Of a stretch of 64,000 nucleotides of DNA, positions 23,901 to 30,786 are shown one piece after another (positions within the stretch are counted from its first letter, which is position 1; each line of letters starts with the position of its first letter). This DNA comes from Norana najaformis (Eukaryota > Annelida > Clitellata > Crassiclitellata > Hormogastridae). Location: assembly GCA_964023275.1 (NCBI GenBank), contig OZ029922.1, positions 1,694,741-1,758,740 of the forward strand. The letters are read 5' to 3'. Under the pieces are notes generated by a model. It was given only the letters and a program-made list of their open reading frames with translations. It was not told where the DNA came from and made no database searches. Made by a program: the position numbers and the translations under genes.

Positions 23901-26900
23901 GTAACGATTTCTATGTTGACCAGTGTTATATCTGCTGGATCGCCAGTCGAAAGATCGGAGGTTCAAATTCCCAACCAAGACTGAAATTTGTTTCGAGAAT
24001 TAGGCTCCAGTTGAGCCCCTAGCCAATCAGGCTATAATGCGTGCACTGACCGTACACTGTGAGTGGATAGATCAGGCGGCAAGGGAGAGAGCTGACCACC
24101 TGCCCTCATATGCCGAGATAAGAAAATGGAGGCGCTAACACTTCCTACCCATGACTGCCTCCCAGGGATAGCTTAAAAGGAACCGCTCTTCTTCTAACAT
24201 CTGTGGTATAGGCAGCCATATGATGTCGTAAAAAACTACTAAATGCAAATCTTGGGCTGTTGTTTTTATAATTTTTTAATGTTTTCAATTGACCCCAGCT
24301 GCATCGTACCCTTGCCATCGACCTTTGAACTGTACGCTGCGCTGTGCTTACGGCAGAAGCCTAGACCGAGATGGATGCGAAGTCTGTCGCTGCAACCATC
24401 CCTGTGATGTACGCGGTTCGTTTCTGCTTTGAGACTTCTCCTAACATCCGCAGCCTTTGTGTAATGTTCTAGTAATGTCGGATAATGCAGTGGGTTGCAA
24501 TGCTCCATGATACGATGTAGCGTAGCGTAGTCTATTGTAGTGTATTTTAGTGTAATGTAGTCACTGCACCAAATGTGATGTAATGTCAAGCAATGCTCGA
24601 TAATGTGATGCAATGTGACTTCGTAACGTAAGTAGTGTTATGAGAAATGTCATAGCGTTGCTAGGAAATTCCGCTGAACAAATCCACCATCGACTTAAAT
24701 AGTTTTCATCCTTTGAAGAACGTAAAACTACATGCACTGTAAATAAAGCTCGTCCCTCTTTCCTGGACTAACCCCGCTTCTCGGTACCTCCCCTGCATAG
24801 ACCACGAAGGTACTTCCCTCGTCATCTCGAGCCCATCTGCTTTCGCCCGTCTTCTGCCATTCTCTTGGAACCGACTTCCCATGTAAATACGTACTTCTGC
24901 ACTTAACTCTGCTCAACATACACTTCGTATACCTGCCTTACGCCGCATCTGCTTAAATCAGTTAGATAACCACATCTACCACACTTTTGAAAGGTTCCTA
25001 AAATATGAGGTGTCTTGAAACACAGAGATAAACATAGTAATGCCAGGCTAATTTACGCAGATACCTTGAATTATCTTTCTATCTTAGCAAGAATTTAAAC
25101 CCTAACCTTTGGTGTGGCAGTCGTTGAAGATTTCTTCTTTATGAGACGCCAAGGATGGGCTGGCAGTTACGCCTAGAAATCCATGTATTATTCCATTTTG
25201 CTGTCTACACCGACCGAAAGTTTTGTTCAATAGTCAATTTAAAAAACCTAAATATCTTTGAATGAGGCTGCACTTAAGGTGTTGACAAGTTTTAGGAAAT
25301 CTCATTAGCATACACATTTGTTACGCAGCGGTTTTCAGGGATTCTAAAATTTAATTAGGCACAATGGTCTACTCGGTAGCGCGCTTCGCTGTATTCTAAC
25401 AATTGCAGGTTCGCGTCTGCTGAGTGGACTTACATGTAGTATAACGACCCTGGACACGTTGTTCGCATTTGTCTCGCGCCTCAAAATCAGATTTATTGAC
25501 CTTACGGGCGTCAAAAGTGTAATGAATAAATAAATAGAAATGATGATCTGTTGTCTTTGATGACTTTCAGACTGTTACTTGTTCCAAAAAGGCAATATGT
25601 GCCGTCGGAAACATTTATTCGAGTGATAGCCCGCCTAGGATACTTGGTTACGTGGGCGAATGTATCTGTAAGTGACAGCCTCGATACTTATACTTGGATA
25701 ACTGCTAGTATGGCGAATGTAAATGCTATGTGAGTAGGCCTAATTTGCTTAGTTAATTAGTTAGCTATTTACTGGTTGTGAGCCTCTTTTAAATAACGAT
25801 CTAATACTTTATTTGACTTTATTTGGCTGTTCATTCATTCATTCCGTATATTTCGAGGCATCAATTCAGAAGCCCACTTCAACCTGGGAAAACAATTTAG
25901 TTTTCAACCGCTATTAACAGGTGACTTTAATTAACAGGTGTATAAAGTGCTCCTATTAAGAAACCACTGCTCTAAATGAAGTCAAGTGGACGGCTCGTTA
26001 ATCGAGAAAGCCCGACGTTGCATTGTCTAAGTGCGTTTAAAGAAAACAAATTCGCCCCGGTAGTAGAGCGAAGGGATTGGTGGCCAGCATTTCCCGAGGC
26101 GGGGTGACAAAGGCCTGAAAGTAGACAGATTCATTTCCCAGCTGGTATCGCCCGACCAACACCGAAATTTTAAAACAGATGTACTGTGGGATGGGCAGCC
26201 AGTGAACTCCACGACTCACGCAATCAGAAAACGACTAAATTTAAATAACACCACCAAAACTATCTCTCAATATTTCTAATGTACAAATAAAGGTGCTATG
26301 TAAATGCTTCGCTGTGTTACATTACATTTCACGATTTCAAATCGCATTAAAAATGTAACAACTATTTTTTATCCATTTTTTCAGTCACAGAAGGCGAAGT
26401 ACTGCGTAAGGCACCGGATTATTTCTCGATTTAGAATAAGTTTTCATTAAGATTCATTAATGACTGTTTAAACATTTTTAATAGCAACGTTCTCTCGTGT
26501 TTAATAAAAGACTTCCACTCATCTTGGGCATTTTGTTAATCATCTTTTTGACACATCAATTGCATCGGTTGGTTCTAAAATCATTGAGCATAAGCAACAT
26601 CGAATCTGGTTAGTACTTTAATCTAGTCCAATCTGACTTCTATAGCGCCATTATCGTGTTGCCCAAGGCATCAGTCGATGGTCGCTTCAAGTGAAATCGT
26701 AATCGAAATCATAACCCATTGGAGAAGCCAGATTGAACTCCAAAATGGAATCAGAGAATTCAGAAGTTAGGATGCGGTGGGTAAGCAAGTTGAAACAGAT
26801 GAGCTATTATTTAACAGGTGACAATCGGGAAATAACCGTCTCTTTGGAACAGTTTGTCATTGGATATAAGATCTCTTGCCTCTTCAGCAGTCCAGGAAAC

Positions 26901-28301
26901 ATTCTCTGCCCCGCCTTGAGACACACTATTTTAGAGACCTCTAGGTTGCCACGCCGTATCGCTCTTGTGAGTGACTTAAAAGGCGCTATACAAGTTTTTC
27001 CATAAATACATGCATACACACATACATACATACATACATACATACATACATGCATGCATACATACATTCATACAGTCATGCATACATACATACATACATG
27101 CATACATGCATACATACATTCATACAGTCATACATACATACATACATGCATATATACATTCATACAGTCATACATACATACACACATACATACATACACA
27201 CATACATACAAATAACAGGTGATTTAGCCAGCGATACGTTTTCTAGAAATAAAATTCCATTCATATTTATTTTTTAGACGGCAGTGCAGCCGGAGGCTTT
27301 CTTCCTTCTCCAGGTGAAAAAACTATTCCATTTCAAATGCTTACATAAACATTTAAAAGTTCGCGTTCTTAATAAAATCACATTGATGAAACCCTCAGTA
27401 TAATCAACTGTTACATTTTTAAATTCAGGAGCTCTTCATGCTAAGCGCCATCGATCGGTGGTTTGTCAGTACAGCTTTTTCCTATTTGATTCTTACAAAA
27501 AGCTATTATTAGCACTTGTGTGCCAACAGTGTCTTTGCTGACAATTTGTGCTTTGGTCCTTTAGATGCACCGTCGATATCGCAACCAGACCCTTCAGGTA
27601 AGAACCTCTAGACTTATGTACGAACAATGAGCTGCTGCCTCTTCCTCTTCCTTTTCCTCTTCCTCATCTTCCTCCTCCTCTTTCTCATCTTCCTCCTTCT
27701 CCTCCTTCTCCTTCTTCCTCTTCCTCATCTTCCTCCTCCTGCTCCTGCTCCTCCTCCTACTCCTACTTCCTTCTCCTTCTCCTACTCTTCCTCCTCGTCA
27801 TTCTCCTTCTCCTCCTCCTCCTCCTCCTCCTTCTTCTTCTGTTCTGTCAGCTTCATCCATCCATTTATCAATCCATCCATCCATTCATCCACCCACTACC
27901 CATCGACACACCATCCATTCACTCGCCCAACCATCTGTCTAGCTAGTCGTGACCTTAAAATACTGCTTCCTTCTCAGATATAAGTCACATTTTCATAAAT
28001 ATCGCTCAGCACATTAGAACGTACACTCCGTTGTCTGCTGAAGGCTGCAAAATGGAACTGGACATTGGCTTTCGATGCGTGACGGCGCCCGTTCTTCGCT
28101 GGTACTACAAAGAAATCTTCAACAACTGTTCGCAGTTCGACTTCCAAGGCTGTGGTGGCAACGGTAACAACTTCGTCGACCGAATAACCTGCGAAAAAAC
28201 CTGTCGAATAAGTTACACAGAACAATGCAAGGTGACAGAAAGAAACTCCGACTGTATGATTAGTGATTTGGTACATTTGTAAGTTTAATCGGAAAAGCAA
28301 T

Positions 28302-28332
<31 letters not shown>

Positions 28333-30650
28333 CCCTCAGTGGAACTCACGTCTTGACAACACATAATCGCAATCGAACAGAATGGTTTTGAAACACGCGG
28401 GGAAAAGGCGCAGAAAGACCAAGGAACTCACGTCGTAGGTTGCTAGGCAACTTTCCACAGAGGGAAGGGCCGATCAGTAGCCATACACTTACTATGGCGT
28501 CTTTAAGTGCCTCACAGAAGCCCGGCCTATGCTAACATAAGTGGAGGTGAGTTCTTTAAGAACAAAAGTTCATCTGTAAATAAATAATGTCCGGATGACT
28601 AGAAAAGTAACCAATGGCGGGCACTCGCACACACGTAGACCCCAGCCAACGAAGTCCTCCTATTCAGAGTTGAGTATGCAATGATTCTGCTGTCGTGTGT
28701 CACCATCTAGGCACACGCCTGTCCAGAAGGCCTCGAGTGTGAGCTGATAGACATGTCCCTGCTCTGTCCAGTCGAAACGCCTTGCCCGGGGATGACGTCG
28801 ATCCGATGCGTAGCACCTACAAAAGTTCGTAAGTTCATCCTCTCCTCTTATTGCTAAACCACTAAACTCAGAAGTTAAGGTGCCGTACGTGCGACGCTAG
28901 CAAACGCTATCAAGTTAAGCAGCATCGAGCCAGGTTAGTACTTGACTCCAATCCCAAACACCACCCACCGGAGCTGCCACGCTGTCCCTCTGCCTGACTT
29001 TTGGATCTTGACCTGAAACCGAACTCTTCTGCCTATCGATTTTGTTTTGACTGAGCGCCTGTGAATAAGCTGGTCCCCATGACGTGGCTTTCGTTGGGCG
29101 CTGTAGAAATCTCGGAATTACGATTACGATTACGATTTACTGAGTATCCCATGCAATACACTATACAACGTAAAGCCATGCGATGCAGTATTATATCGAT
29201 ACAATAGAAATTTCATTACAATTCAATGTATCATAATAAAAAATACGATATAATACAATAGGATACGTTAGAATATAATCCAGTGGACTGCTCTATACAA
29301 TGCAATACAATACATGTCATTATGTCATGTTGTATAATTCAGGTCTAAACTTCATCTGTTTTAACTTGCTTATCCACCATAGCCTAACTTCTGGTTTCTC
29401 TGACCTACAGGAATTTGACCAGTGGATTACGATTTGACTTGAAGCGACCATCGATTGATGCCTTGGGCATTATGAGAACGGCGCTATAGAAGTTACTAGA
29501 TTAGATTCCTACCATTATCAATGACACCGCCTTCTAGCCATCACCTCTAACATCGATCCGTCTTGTTGTTGTTGTACAGAGAAGAAGTACTGTACGTTCC
29601 ACAGCGGAATCAGCTCCGACTACGCGCTGGCCGTCGTCGACATGACGCGGACGGTCAAATACGTTGTGGTACGTCTGATGCCACCACTCGGCGACATTCC
29701 AGATTCAAACTTCCTGTGGTATGAAGACTCCAGGGGAACGATCAGGTCCAAAACGGATCAGTGCATCTCGGGTATGTCGCTCTAGTCGACTGAATCTAGT
29801 TAGGCAAGGTAAAGTAAAGGCAGCGTAAACACAGTGGCCTAGTTTCAACTTCTGGGCCCCCGCAGACCAAGAAATGGACCCTCTGGGGCCTGTTCGTATT
29901 TTATCCGGCTCCGAGAGGGCACTTCTTCTTGCTCAGATTCTGGCCCGGGCCACCCTGCACTTGTGGGCCCTTGGGACCCATAGTTACACTACCAGATAAG
30001 GTATGAGATGGTAAATAGAGGTATGGTGAGGCAAGACAGGTCAATGTAGGGTAAAATAAAGTAAGGGCAGACAGGGTAAGAGAAAGCTAAGAAGAGAAGG
30101 TAAGATAAGAGAAGGTAATACAGAATCACACATACCTAAACACATGCATACATATATAAAGACGTACGTTCATACATAAACAGATACAAACATACATGCA
30201 GAAACGTACACACATAAATACACACACAGATACATATATGTTTGCACATGCATACAAACATAAAGCTCCAAACCACTTCTTTGATGATGATAGCTTATCC
30301 TATGTTTACGATTTTTCCCGCACCATTCAGGTAAAATCCCCTTAATATCAATCAGCGCTACATCAACTTCCAATTACCTTACATAGAACTGACTATTTCT
30401 AGATGGAATTCCAATGCAGCTTGTCAGGTGCGACAAAGCACCGGTCACGTGGTTCTTCGACAACGAACTGAACATCATTCGAACCGAAAAAGACAGCAAA
30501 CAACAAGTCAAGGTCATAGGGGTCACCGAACAGTTAGCCGAAAGCGAGCAAAAAATTTCAATTCCAAAACTTCTCGTGGTCACCGAAGGCTACCTGCGAA
30601 GCGTCCAGCAACAGATCCACGAAGCTACGTGGACGAAGGAATGTACCTGA
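14822..30650 (+). CDS. Gene A: secreted PAN-VWA-VWA-Kunitz-antistasin-Kunitz-beta-trefoil mosaic protein (14 exons)
   Basis: Gene model built by eye from splice sites and frame. Exons: 14822-14903, 16229-16510, 16978-17028, 17574-18311, 18721-19407, 20166-20354, 24299-24408, 25571-25667, 27278-27313, 27565-27597, 27978-28231, 28711-28828, 29580-29771, 30403-30650. They sum to 3117 bases (1038 residues plus TGA), and every junction agrees in phase, mostly phase 1-1 as is usual for shuffled extracellular modules. Domain order: signal peptide (1-27), PAN/apple-like (about 30-110), VWA1 (about 145-350), VWA2 (about 390-590), Kunitz (about 615-670), antistasin-like plus Cys-rich (677-745), linkers, Kunitz 2 (about 790-850), Cys-rich (854-892), ricin-like beta-trefoil segment (893-1038). 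No transmembrane helix is visible, so it is probably secreted matrix or plasma protein. The architecture recalls collagen VI alpha-3 (VWA plus Kunitz) but has no collagen repeats. The weakest junction is the exon 6 donor. Function is unknown; protease inhibition and matrix adhesion are inferences from the domains. Confidence 0.8.
14940..15115 (-). mobile_element. LINE 3' UTR copy, family 4
   Basis: Matches the 3' UTR of the LINE at 41445-41832: TAATTAGTAACTTCTAATGC, CACAAGGCATCAACCGATGG, CAGAAGGTCAGTCCAC and GGATAAGCAATTTGAAACAG. It lies in gene A intron 1. Confidence 0.6.
15125..15240. repeat. GGAT/CATA microsatellite
   Basis: GATGGATG followed by CATACATA units in gene A intron 1. Confidence 0.85.
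15788..16022. repeat. GTAT microsatellite
   Basis: Over 230 bases of TATG/GTAT units with ACGT and GCATG interruptions, ending about 200 bases before gene A exon 2. Confidence 0.95.
16229..16510 (+). CDS. Gene A exon 2: PAN/apple-like Cys domain
   Basis: Phase 1-1 exon. After an opening Cys (DCLVSWEVR) comes a segment with TMEACLEACSF, a following Cys and a later TILCSHHN. This Cys spacing and the 'EeCl+aC' helix resemble PAN/apple domains, which bind proteins or carbohydrates. The C-terminal part is basic (RRKTKG, YRRRRQC). The acceptor polypyrimidine tract is weak, so the exact start is less certain than the frame. Confidence 0.65.
16622..16830. repeat. ATAACAT/ATAGCAT repeat
   Basis: Imperfect tandem of CATAACATAACA and TAGCATAGCAT in gene A intron 2. 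Confidence 0.8.
16978..17028 (+). CDS. Gene A exon 3: short linker
   Basis: A 51-base phase 1-1 exon encoding AAGGGMLGFMNQMRGLT, bounded by CATGCAG and GTACGA. It is Gly/Met-rich with no domain and sits between the PAN-like and VWA1 exons. It is supported by its splice sites and by keeping the frame. Confidence 0.55.
17142..17320. mobile_element. Dispersed repeat, family 5
   Basis: TTTTATAGCGCCTTATCAGT, GAAGAGTCGCCACGGGC and AAGCACTCGCACACACG match the copy at 28492-28680, also in a gene A intron. A 5' fragment occurs near 49450. It begins with the TATAGCGCC terminus shared by other families. Confidence 0.55.
17574..18311 (+). CDS. Gene A exon 4: VWA domain 1
   Basis: Complete von Willebrand factor A domain in one exon. 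The MIDAS DxSxS motif is present (IAFIVDVSPSIEEYG), as are VTFDDTARLIF and the strand ILLTDGRS with its MIDAS Asp. The usual GGT..Thr loop is replaced by KNIASGL, so the third MIDAS ligand is not Thr. Just before that loop lies a Glu-rich then Lys-rich insertion of about 25 residues, coded by GAA/GAG/AAG repeats (about 17840-17930) and probably grown from a microsatellite. Metal-dependent ligand binding is an inference. Confidence 0.9.
18721..19407 (+). CDS. Gene A exon 5: VWA domain 2 (degenerate MIDAS)
   Basis: Second VWA domain in one phase 1-1 exon. The fold pattern is clear (ADVALLIDMSANIE, VAAVTYATAGQVVF, LNIVVVFGDGART). The MIDAS is altered: DMSAN has Asn for the last Ser, and the Thr loop reads DGKNLADAL. 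Compared with VWA1 it lacks the acidic insertion, which supports that being a late insertion. The exon ends at GTAAGT. Confidence 0.88.
19485..19665 (+). mobile_element. tRNA-derived SINE, family T
   Basis: GATGGCTGATTGGTTTGAGC (A-box) and GAGGGTTCGAACCTCC (B-box), then ACGGTTACTGTGTAGGGAC, the body and CATCGATTGATGCTTAGTCA. Intron 5 of gene A. Confidence 0.7.
20166..20354 (+). CDS. Gene A exon 6: Kunitz domain 1
   Basis: Kunitz/BPTI pattern with six cysteines: C-x9-C-x16-C-x7-C-x12-C-x3-C, including RWFYRE, FEYNGCGGN and CEKTC. The two first gaps are one residue longer than in classical BPTI domains (x8, x15), and the P1 position is Ile rather than Lys/Arg, so trypsin inhibition is doubtful. 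I end the exon at a poor donor (GTCTAG) because only this phase joins the next exon. A better GTATGC donor at 20348 would leave phase 0 and need another exon. Confidence 0.85.
20738..20935 (-). mobile_element. LINE 3' UTR copy, family 4
   Basis: Shares GTCAACTGATAGCGCAAC, GTACCCAGAAAGTCAGTC, AGAGGCAGCCTATGG and CGAGCAGAACGAGCAGATAC with the LINE at 41445. Confidence 0.6.
21070..21265 (+). mobile_element. SINE body, family 3
   Basis: TGGCTTATTTCAGAGAG, CCGTACACGGAGACCTTAAA, GGCAGCGGTGGTGAAGGATC and CACACGGTCGCTATATAAAA with an ATTTAC tail. It lacks the tRNA head seen at 43160. Confidence 0.65.
21784..23475 (-). CDS. Putative transposase of the element (563 aa, single exon)
   Basis: Uninterrupted 563-residue frame. 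The N terminus has a zinc-binding look: C13-x2-C16, C57-x2-C60 (HICCATC), then C93-x2-C96. An acidic/Ser-rich hinge (about 140-175) follows. The C-terminal half looks RNase H-like: LFVDSSTLSL (D264), HLCGDLKVV (D318), CFLCEWD (C337-x2-C340), LLPPLHIKLGLVK (H386), and near the end SDEHGERFHQDI (E513/E516). I read these as a possible D-D-E core with a zinc-knuckle insertion, which is inference. I recall closely similar predicted proteins in many arthropod and cnidarian genomes without a named function. The lack of stops suggests recent activity. A host gene cannot be excluded, but the inverted ends argue against it. Confidence 0.8.
   Translation of the reverse strand: MPRKCVNTVDNFCYICGEVTFANQKKSITYQVKKAYHAYFECKVGDQDKPWAPHICCATCTTQLSQWLNGKRPSMPFAVPMVWREQSNHVDDCYFCLVPPLSGGITKQKKSTIVYPNIPSALRPVPHGDGLPIPEAPAEYIFLDSSDEDKGEPTCSSPGPSACSDPDFHCGASSTPHRITQEELNDLVRDLDLSKNKPELLGSRLQQWNLLEEDVTITSYRKRHQQLEPFFMKEGNLVFCSNIDDLMNALQITHDPQEWRLFVDSSTLSLKAVLLHNGNRLPSIPLAHAVHMKETNDNLKQLLHSIDYNRYKWHLCGDLKVVAILMGLQQGYTKYMCFLCEWDSRARELHYVRKEWTPRQNMAVGQKNIQHPALVEAHKILLPPLHIKLGLVKNFVKAMDRTSPAFRYLHEKFPRLSEAKIKEGVFVGPHIRELFKDDRFNNLLEGDAKQAWNAFRLVSTDFLGNVRAENYKELVEDMLKQYQKFRCNMSLKMHFLHSHLDFFPDNCGMVSDEHGERFHQDIATMEQRYQGKWSTTMLADYCWTLRRDAPEQLYKRQAKKSKN
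23591..23615 (-). promoter_or_regulatory. Candidate transposon promoter: TATA box and CRE-like sites
   Basis: Read on the minus strand, TATATAAAG lies about 115 bases upstream of the transposase ATG. Just behind it are TGACGTCA (23608-23615) and a second TGACGT-like half site. The order CRE, TATA, ATG fits a compact promoter inside the element. Confidence 0.45.
23931..24230. repeat. Possible tRNA-like repeat next to the transposon
   Basis: CCAGTCGAAAGATCGGAGG and GGTTCAAATTCCCAAC resemble a B-box region. The remainder has no match in the window. The transposon may have inserted at its edge. Confidence 0.3.
24299..24408 (+). CDS. Gene A exon 7: antistasin-like domain
   Basis: Cys pattern of the antistasin/leech-inhibitor family: C-x5-C-x3-C then AYGRSLDRDGCEVCRC and NHPC. 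The DxxGCxxCxC core is the family signature. It follows a TTTTCAATTGACCCCAG acceptor and ends in phase 0 at GTACGC. The exon lies directly after the transposon-bearing intron. Antistasin modules inhibit serine proteases in leeches; that role here is an inference. Confidence 0.7.
24765..25015 (+). mobile_element. LINE reverse-transcriptase C-terminal fragment
   Basis: The + strand reads AFARLLPFSWNRLP, then (after a stop) IRTSALNSAQHTLRIPALRR and a short tail. 'F...P..WN.LP..IR' is the usual end of a LINE ORF2. It lies in gene A intron 7 and is broken. Confidence 0.55.
25358..25440 (+). mobile_element. tRNA-like SINE head
   Basis: ATGGTCTACTCGGTAGCGCG resembles an A-box and GCAGGTTCGCGTCTGC a B-box, at tRNA-like spacing. 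The flanks do not give a clean acceptor stem, so I prefer a SINE over a tRNA gene. Confidence 0.45.
25571..25667 (+). CDS. Gene A exon 8: Cys-rich module continuing the antistasin region
   Basis: Phase 0 to 1 exon with acceptor TGACTTTCAG and a perfect GTAAGT donor. It encodes TVTCSKKAICAVGN and later GYVGECI. With the exon before it, it gives C-D-x3-C-x5-C spacing that matches the second Cys-rich exon at 28711, so the two look like paralogous modules following each Kunitz domain. Confidence 0.65.
26630..26812 (-). mobile_element. LINE/SINE 3' end, family 1
   Basis: One of the best copies: ACTTCTATAGCGCCATTATC, GGCATCAGTCGATGGTCGCT, TCAAGTGAAATCGTAATC, CATTGGAGAAGCCAG and GGTAAGCAAGTTGAAACAG. 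Confidence 0.7.
27007..27215. repeat. CATA microsatellite
   Basis: CATA units with TGCA and TTCATACAGT interruptions, beginning right after a GGCGCTATACAAGT repeat terminus. Gene A intron 8. Confidence 0.95.
27278..27313 (+). CDS. Gene A exon 9: 12-residue linker
   Basis: A 36-base phase 1-1 exon after TATTTTTTAG, encoding DGSAAGGFLPSP and ending CCAG/GTGAAA. It is Gly/Ala/Pro-rich linker and is supported only by splice sites and frame. Confidence 0.5.
27565..27597 (+). CDS. Gene A exon 10: 11-residue linker
   Basis: A 33-base phase 1-1 exon after GTCCTTTAG, encoding DAPSISQPDPS and ending TCAG/GTAAGA. It is a Ser/Pro-rich linker like exon 9. Such tiny symmetric exons can be skipped without losing frame. 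Confidence 0.5.
27625..27850. repeat. TC-rich polypyrimidine tract
   Basis: About 225 bases almost only of C and T (CTTCCTCTT, CTCCTC units), ending about 130 bases before the Kunitz 2 acceptor. It may strengthen recognition of that exon or be neutral. Confidence 0.9.
27978..28231 (+). CDS. Gene A exon 11: Kunitz domain 2
   Basis: Second Kunitz domain, preceded by about 17 extra residues. The pattern is C-x9-C-x16-C-x7-C-x12-C-x3-C with RWYYKE, FDFQGCGGN and CEKTC, the same lengthened spacing as Kunitz 1. P1 is Val. It ends in phase 0 at AAG/GTGACA. A long TC-rich tract (27625-27850) lies upstream of its acceptor. Confidence 0.9.
28302..28331. repeat. CA/TA dinucleotide run
   Basis: ACACACACACACAC followed by ATATATATATATAT just after Kunitz 2. 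Confidence 0.9.
28492..28680. mobile_element. Dispersed repeat, family 5
   Basis: ACTATGGCGTCTTTAAGTGC, GGCGGGCACTCGCACACACG and CCAGCCAACGAAGTCC match the copy at 17142 in the same order. Confidence 0.5.
28711..28828 (+). CDS. Gene A exon 12: Cys-rich module 2
   Basis: Phase 0 to 1 exon following CCATCTAG and ending at GTAAGT. It encodes ACPEGLECELIDMSLLCPVE and then TPCPGMTSIRCVAPT, six cysteines in 39 residues. CPxGxxC resembles follistatin/SPARC-type or VWC-like modules. Placement right after Kunitz 2 mirrors exons 7-8 after Kunitz 1. Confidence 0.65.
28996..29135 (+). mobile_element. LINE 3' end, family 2
   Basis: TGACTTTTGGATCTTGACC, CTATCGATTTTGTTTTGACT, GAGCGCCTGTGAATAAGCTG, GGGCGCTGTAGAAATCTCGG, then a TTACGATTACGATTACGA tail. 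Confidence 0.75.
29362..29510 (+). mobile_element. LINE/SINE 3' end, family 1
   Basis: AACTTGCTTATCCACCATAG, TCTGGTTTCTCTGACC, GACTTGAAGCGACCATCGAT, ATGAGAACGGCGCTATAGAA and an ACTAGATTAGATT tail. Confidence 0.7.
29580..29771 (+). CDS. Gene A exon 13: beta-trefoil-like segment, N part
   Basis: Acceptor TTGTTGTACAG, phase 1-1. It encodes YCTFHSGISSDYALAVVD, then FLWYEDSRGTIRSKTDQCIS. The W-x3-D-x-x-G-x-I-x(5)-D-x-C pattern is that of one lobe of a ricin-type beta-trefoil, where the family binds sugars through Asp and aromatic residues. The whole three-lobe fold is not evident by eye. Confidence 0.65.
30130..30260. repeat. CATA-type microsatellite
   Basis: ACATAC/ACACAT units in the last gene A intron. 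Confidence 0.75.
30403..30650 (+). CDS. Gene A exon 14: beta-trefoil-like segment and stop
   Basis: Acceptor CTATTTCTAG. It opens DGIPMQLVRCDKAPVTWFFD, continues NELNIIRTEKD and ends TWTKECT and TGA. A second 'W-x-F-D...I' lobe supports a ricin-like trefoil shared with exon 13. No GPI site or TM helix follows, so the protein is probably secreted. Confidence 0.75.
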
Positions 30651-30780
30651 ACGGCAAGACTGTGCTCAAAACATTTCGACGAGGTTTTCAAAATGAGCTA
30701 AAATAAGACCGACACTTTGAGAGAAGTGTATGTTATTTCTTACACACCAGTCTTTACTGTACGGCTACCAAAGACAGCCC

Positions 30781-30786
30781 AAATAA
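30781..30786 (+). terminator. Gene A polyadenylation signal
   Basis: AATAAA about 130 bases after the gene A stop codon, in a plain short 3' UTR. It is the only canonical signal in the first few hundred bases. Confidence 0.65.

Larger units (their letters stand above)
21572..23926 (-). mobile_element. DNA transposon, superfamily uncertain, intact
   Basis: A 2355-base element with matching ends. The outer 13 bases are ACACTGGACAACA on the left and ACACTGGTCAACA (reverse complement) on the right. The subterminal 18-mer TGTGCTGAACACGAATAT occurs at 21642-21659 and, inverted, at 23849-23866; ATTGGCTCT is also inverted-repeated at 21677 and 23823. TATA flanks both sides (21568-21571, 23927-23930) and is the likely target duplication, though TA is equally possible because the flanks are palindromic. 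It carries one open frame on the minus strand and lies antisense in gene A intron 6. The 4-base duplication and CACTG-type end recall Chapaev/CMC elements, but the protein does not obviously match. Confidence 0.8.

Noticed and set aside
25358-25440. Possible tRNA gene
   Set aside because: Boxes are fair but no seven-base acceptor pairing or 3' terminator run is visible, so I list it as a SINE head.
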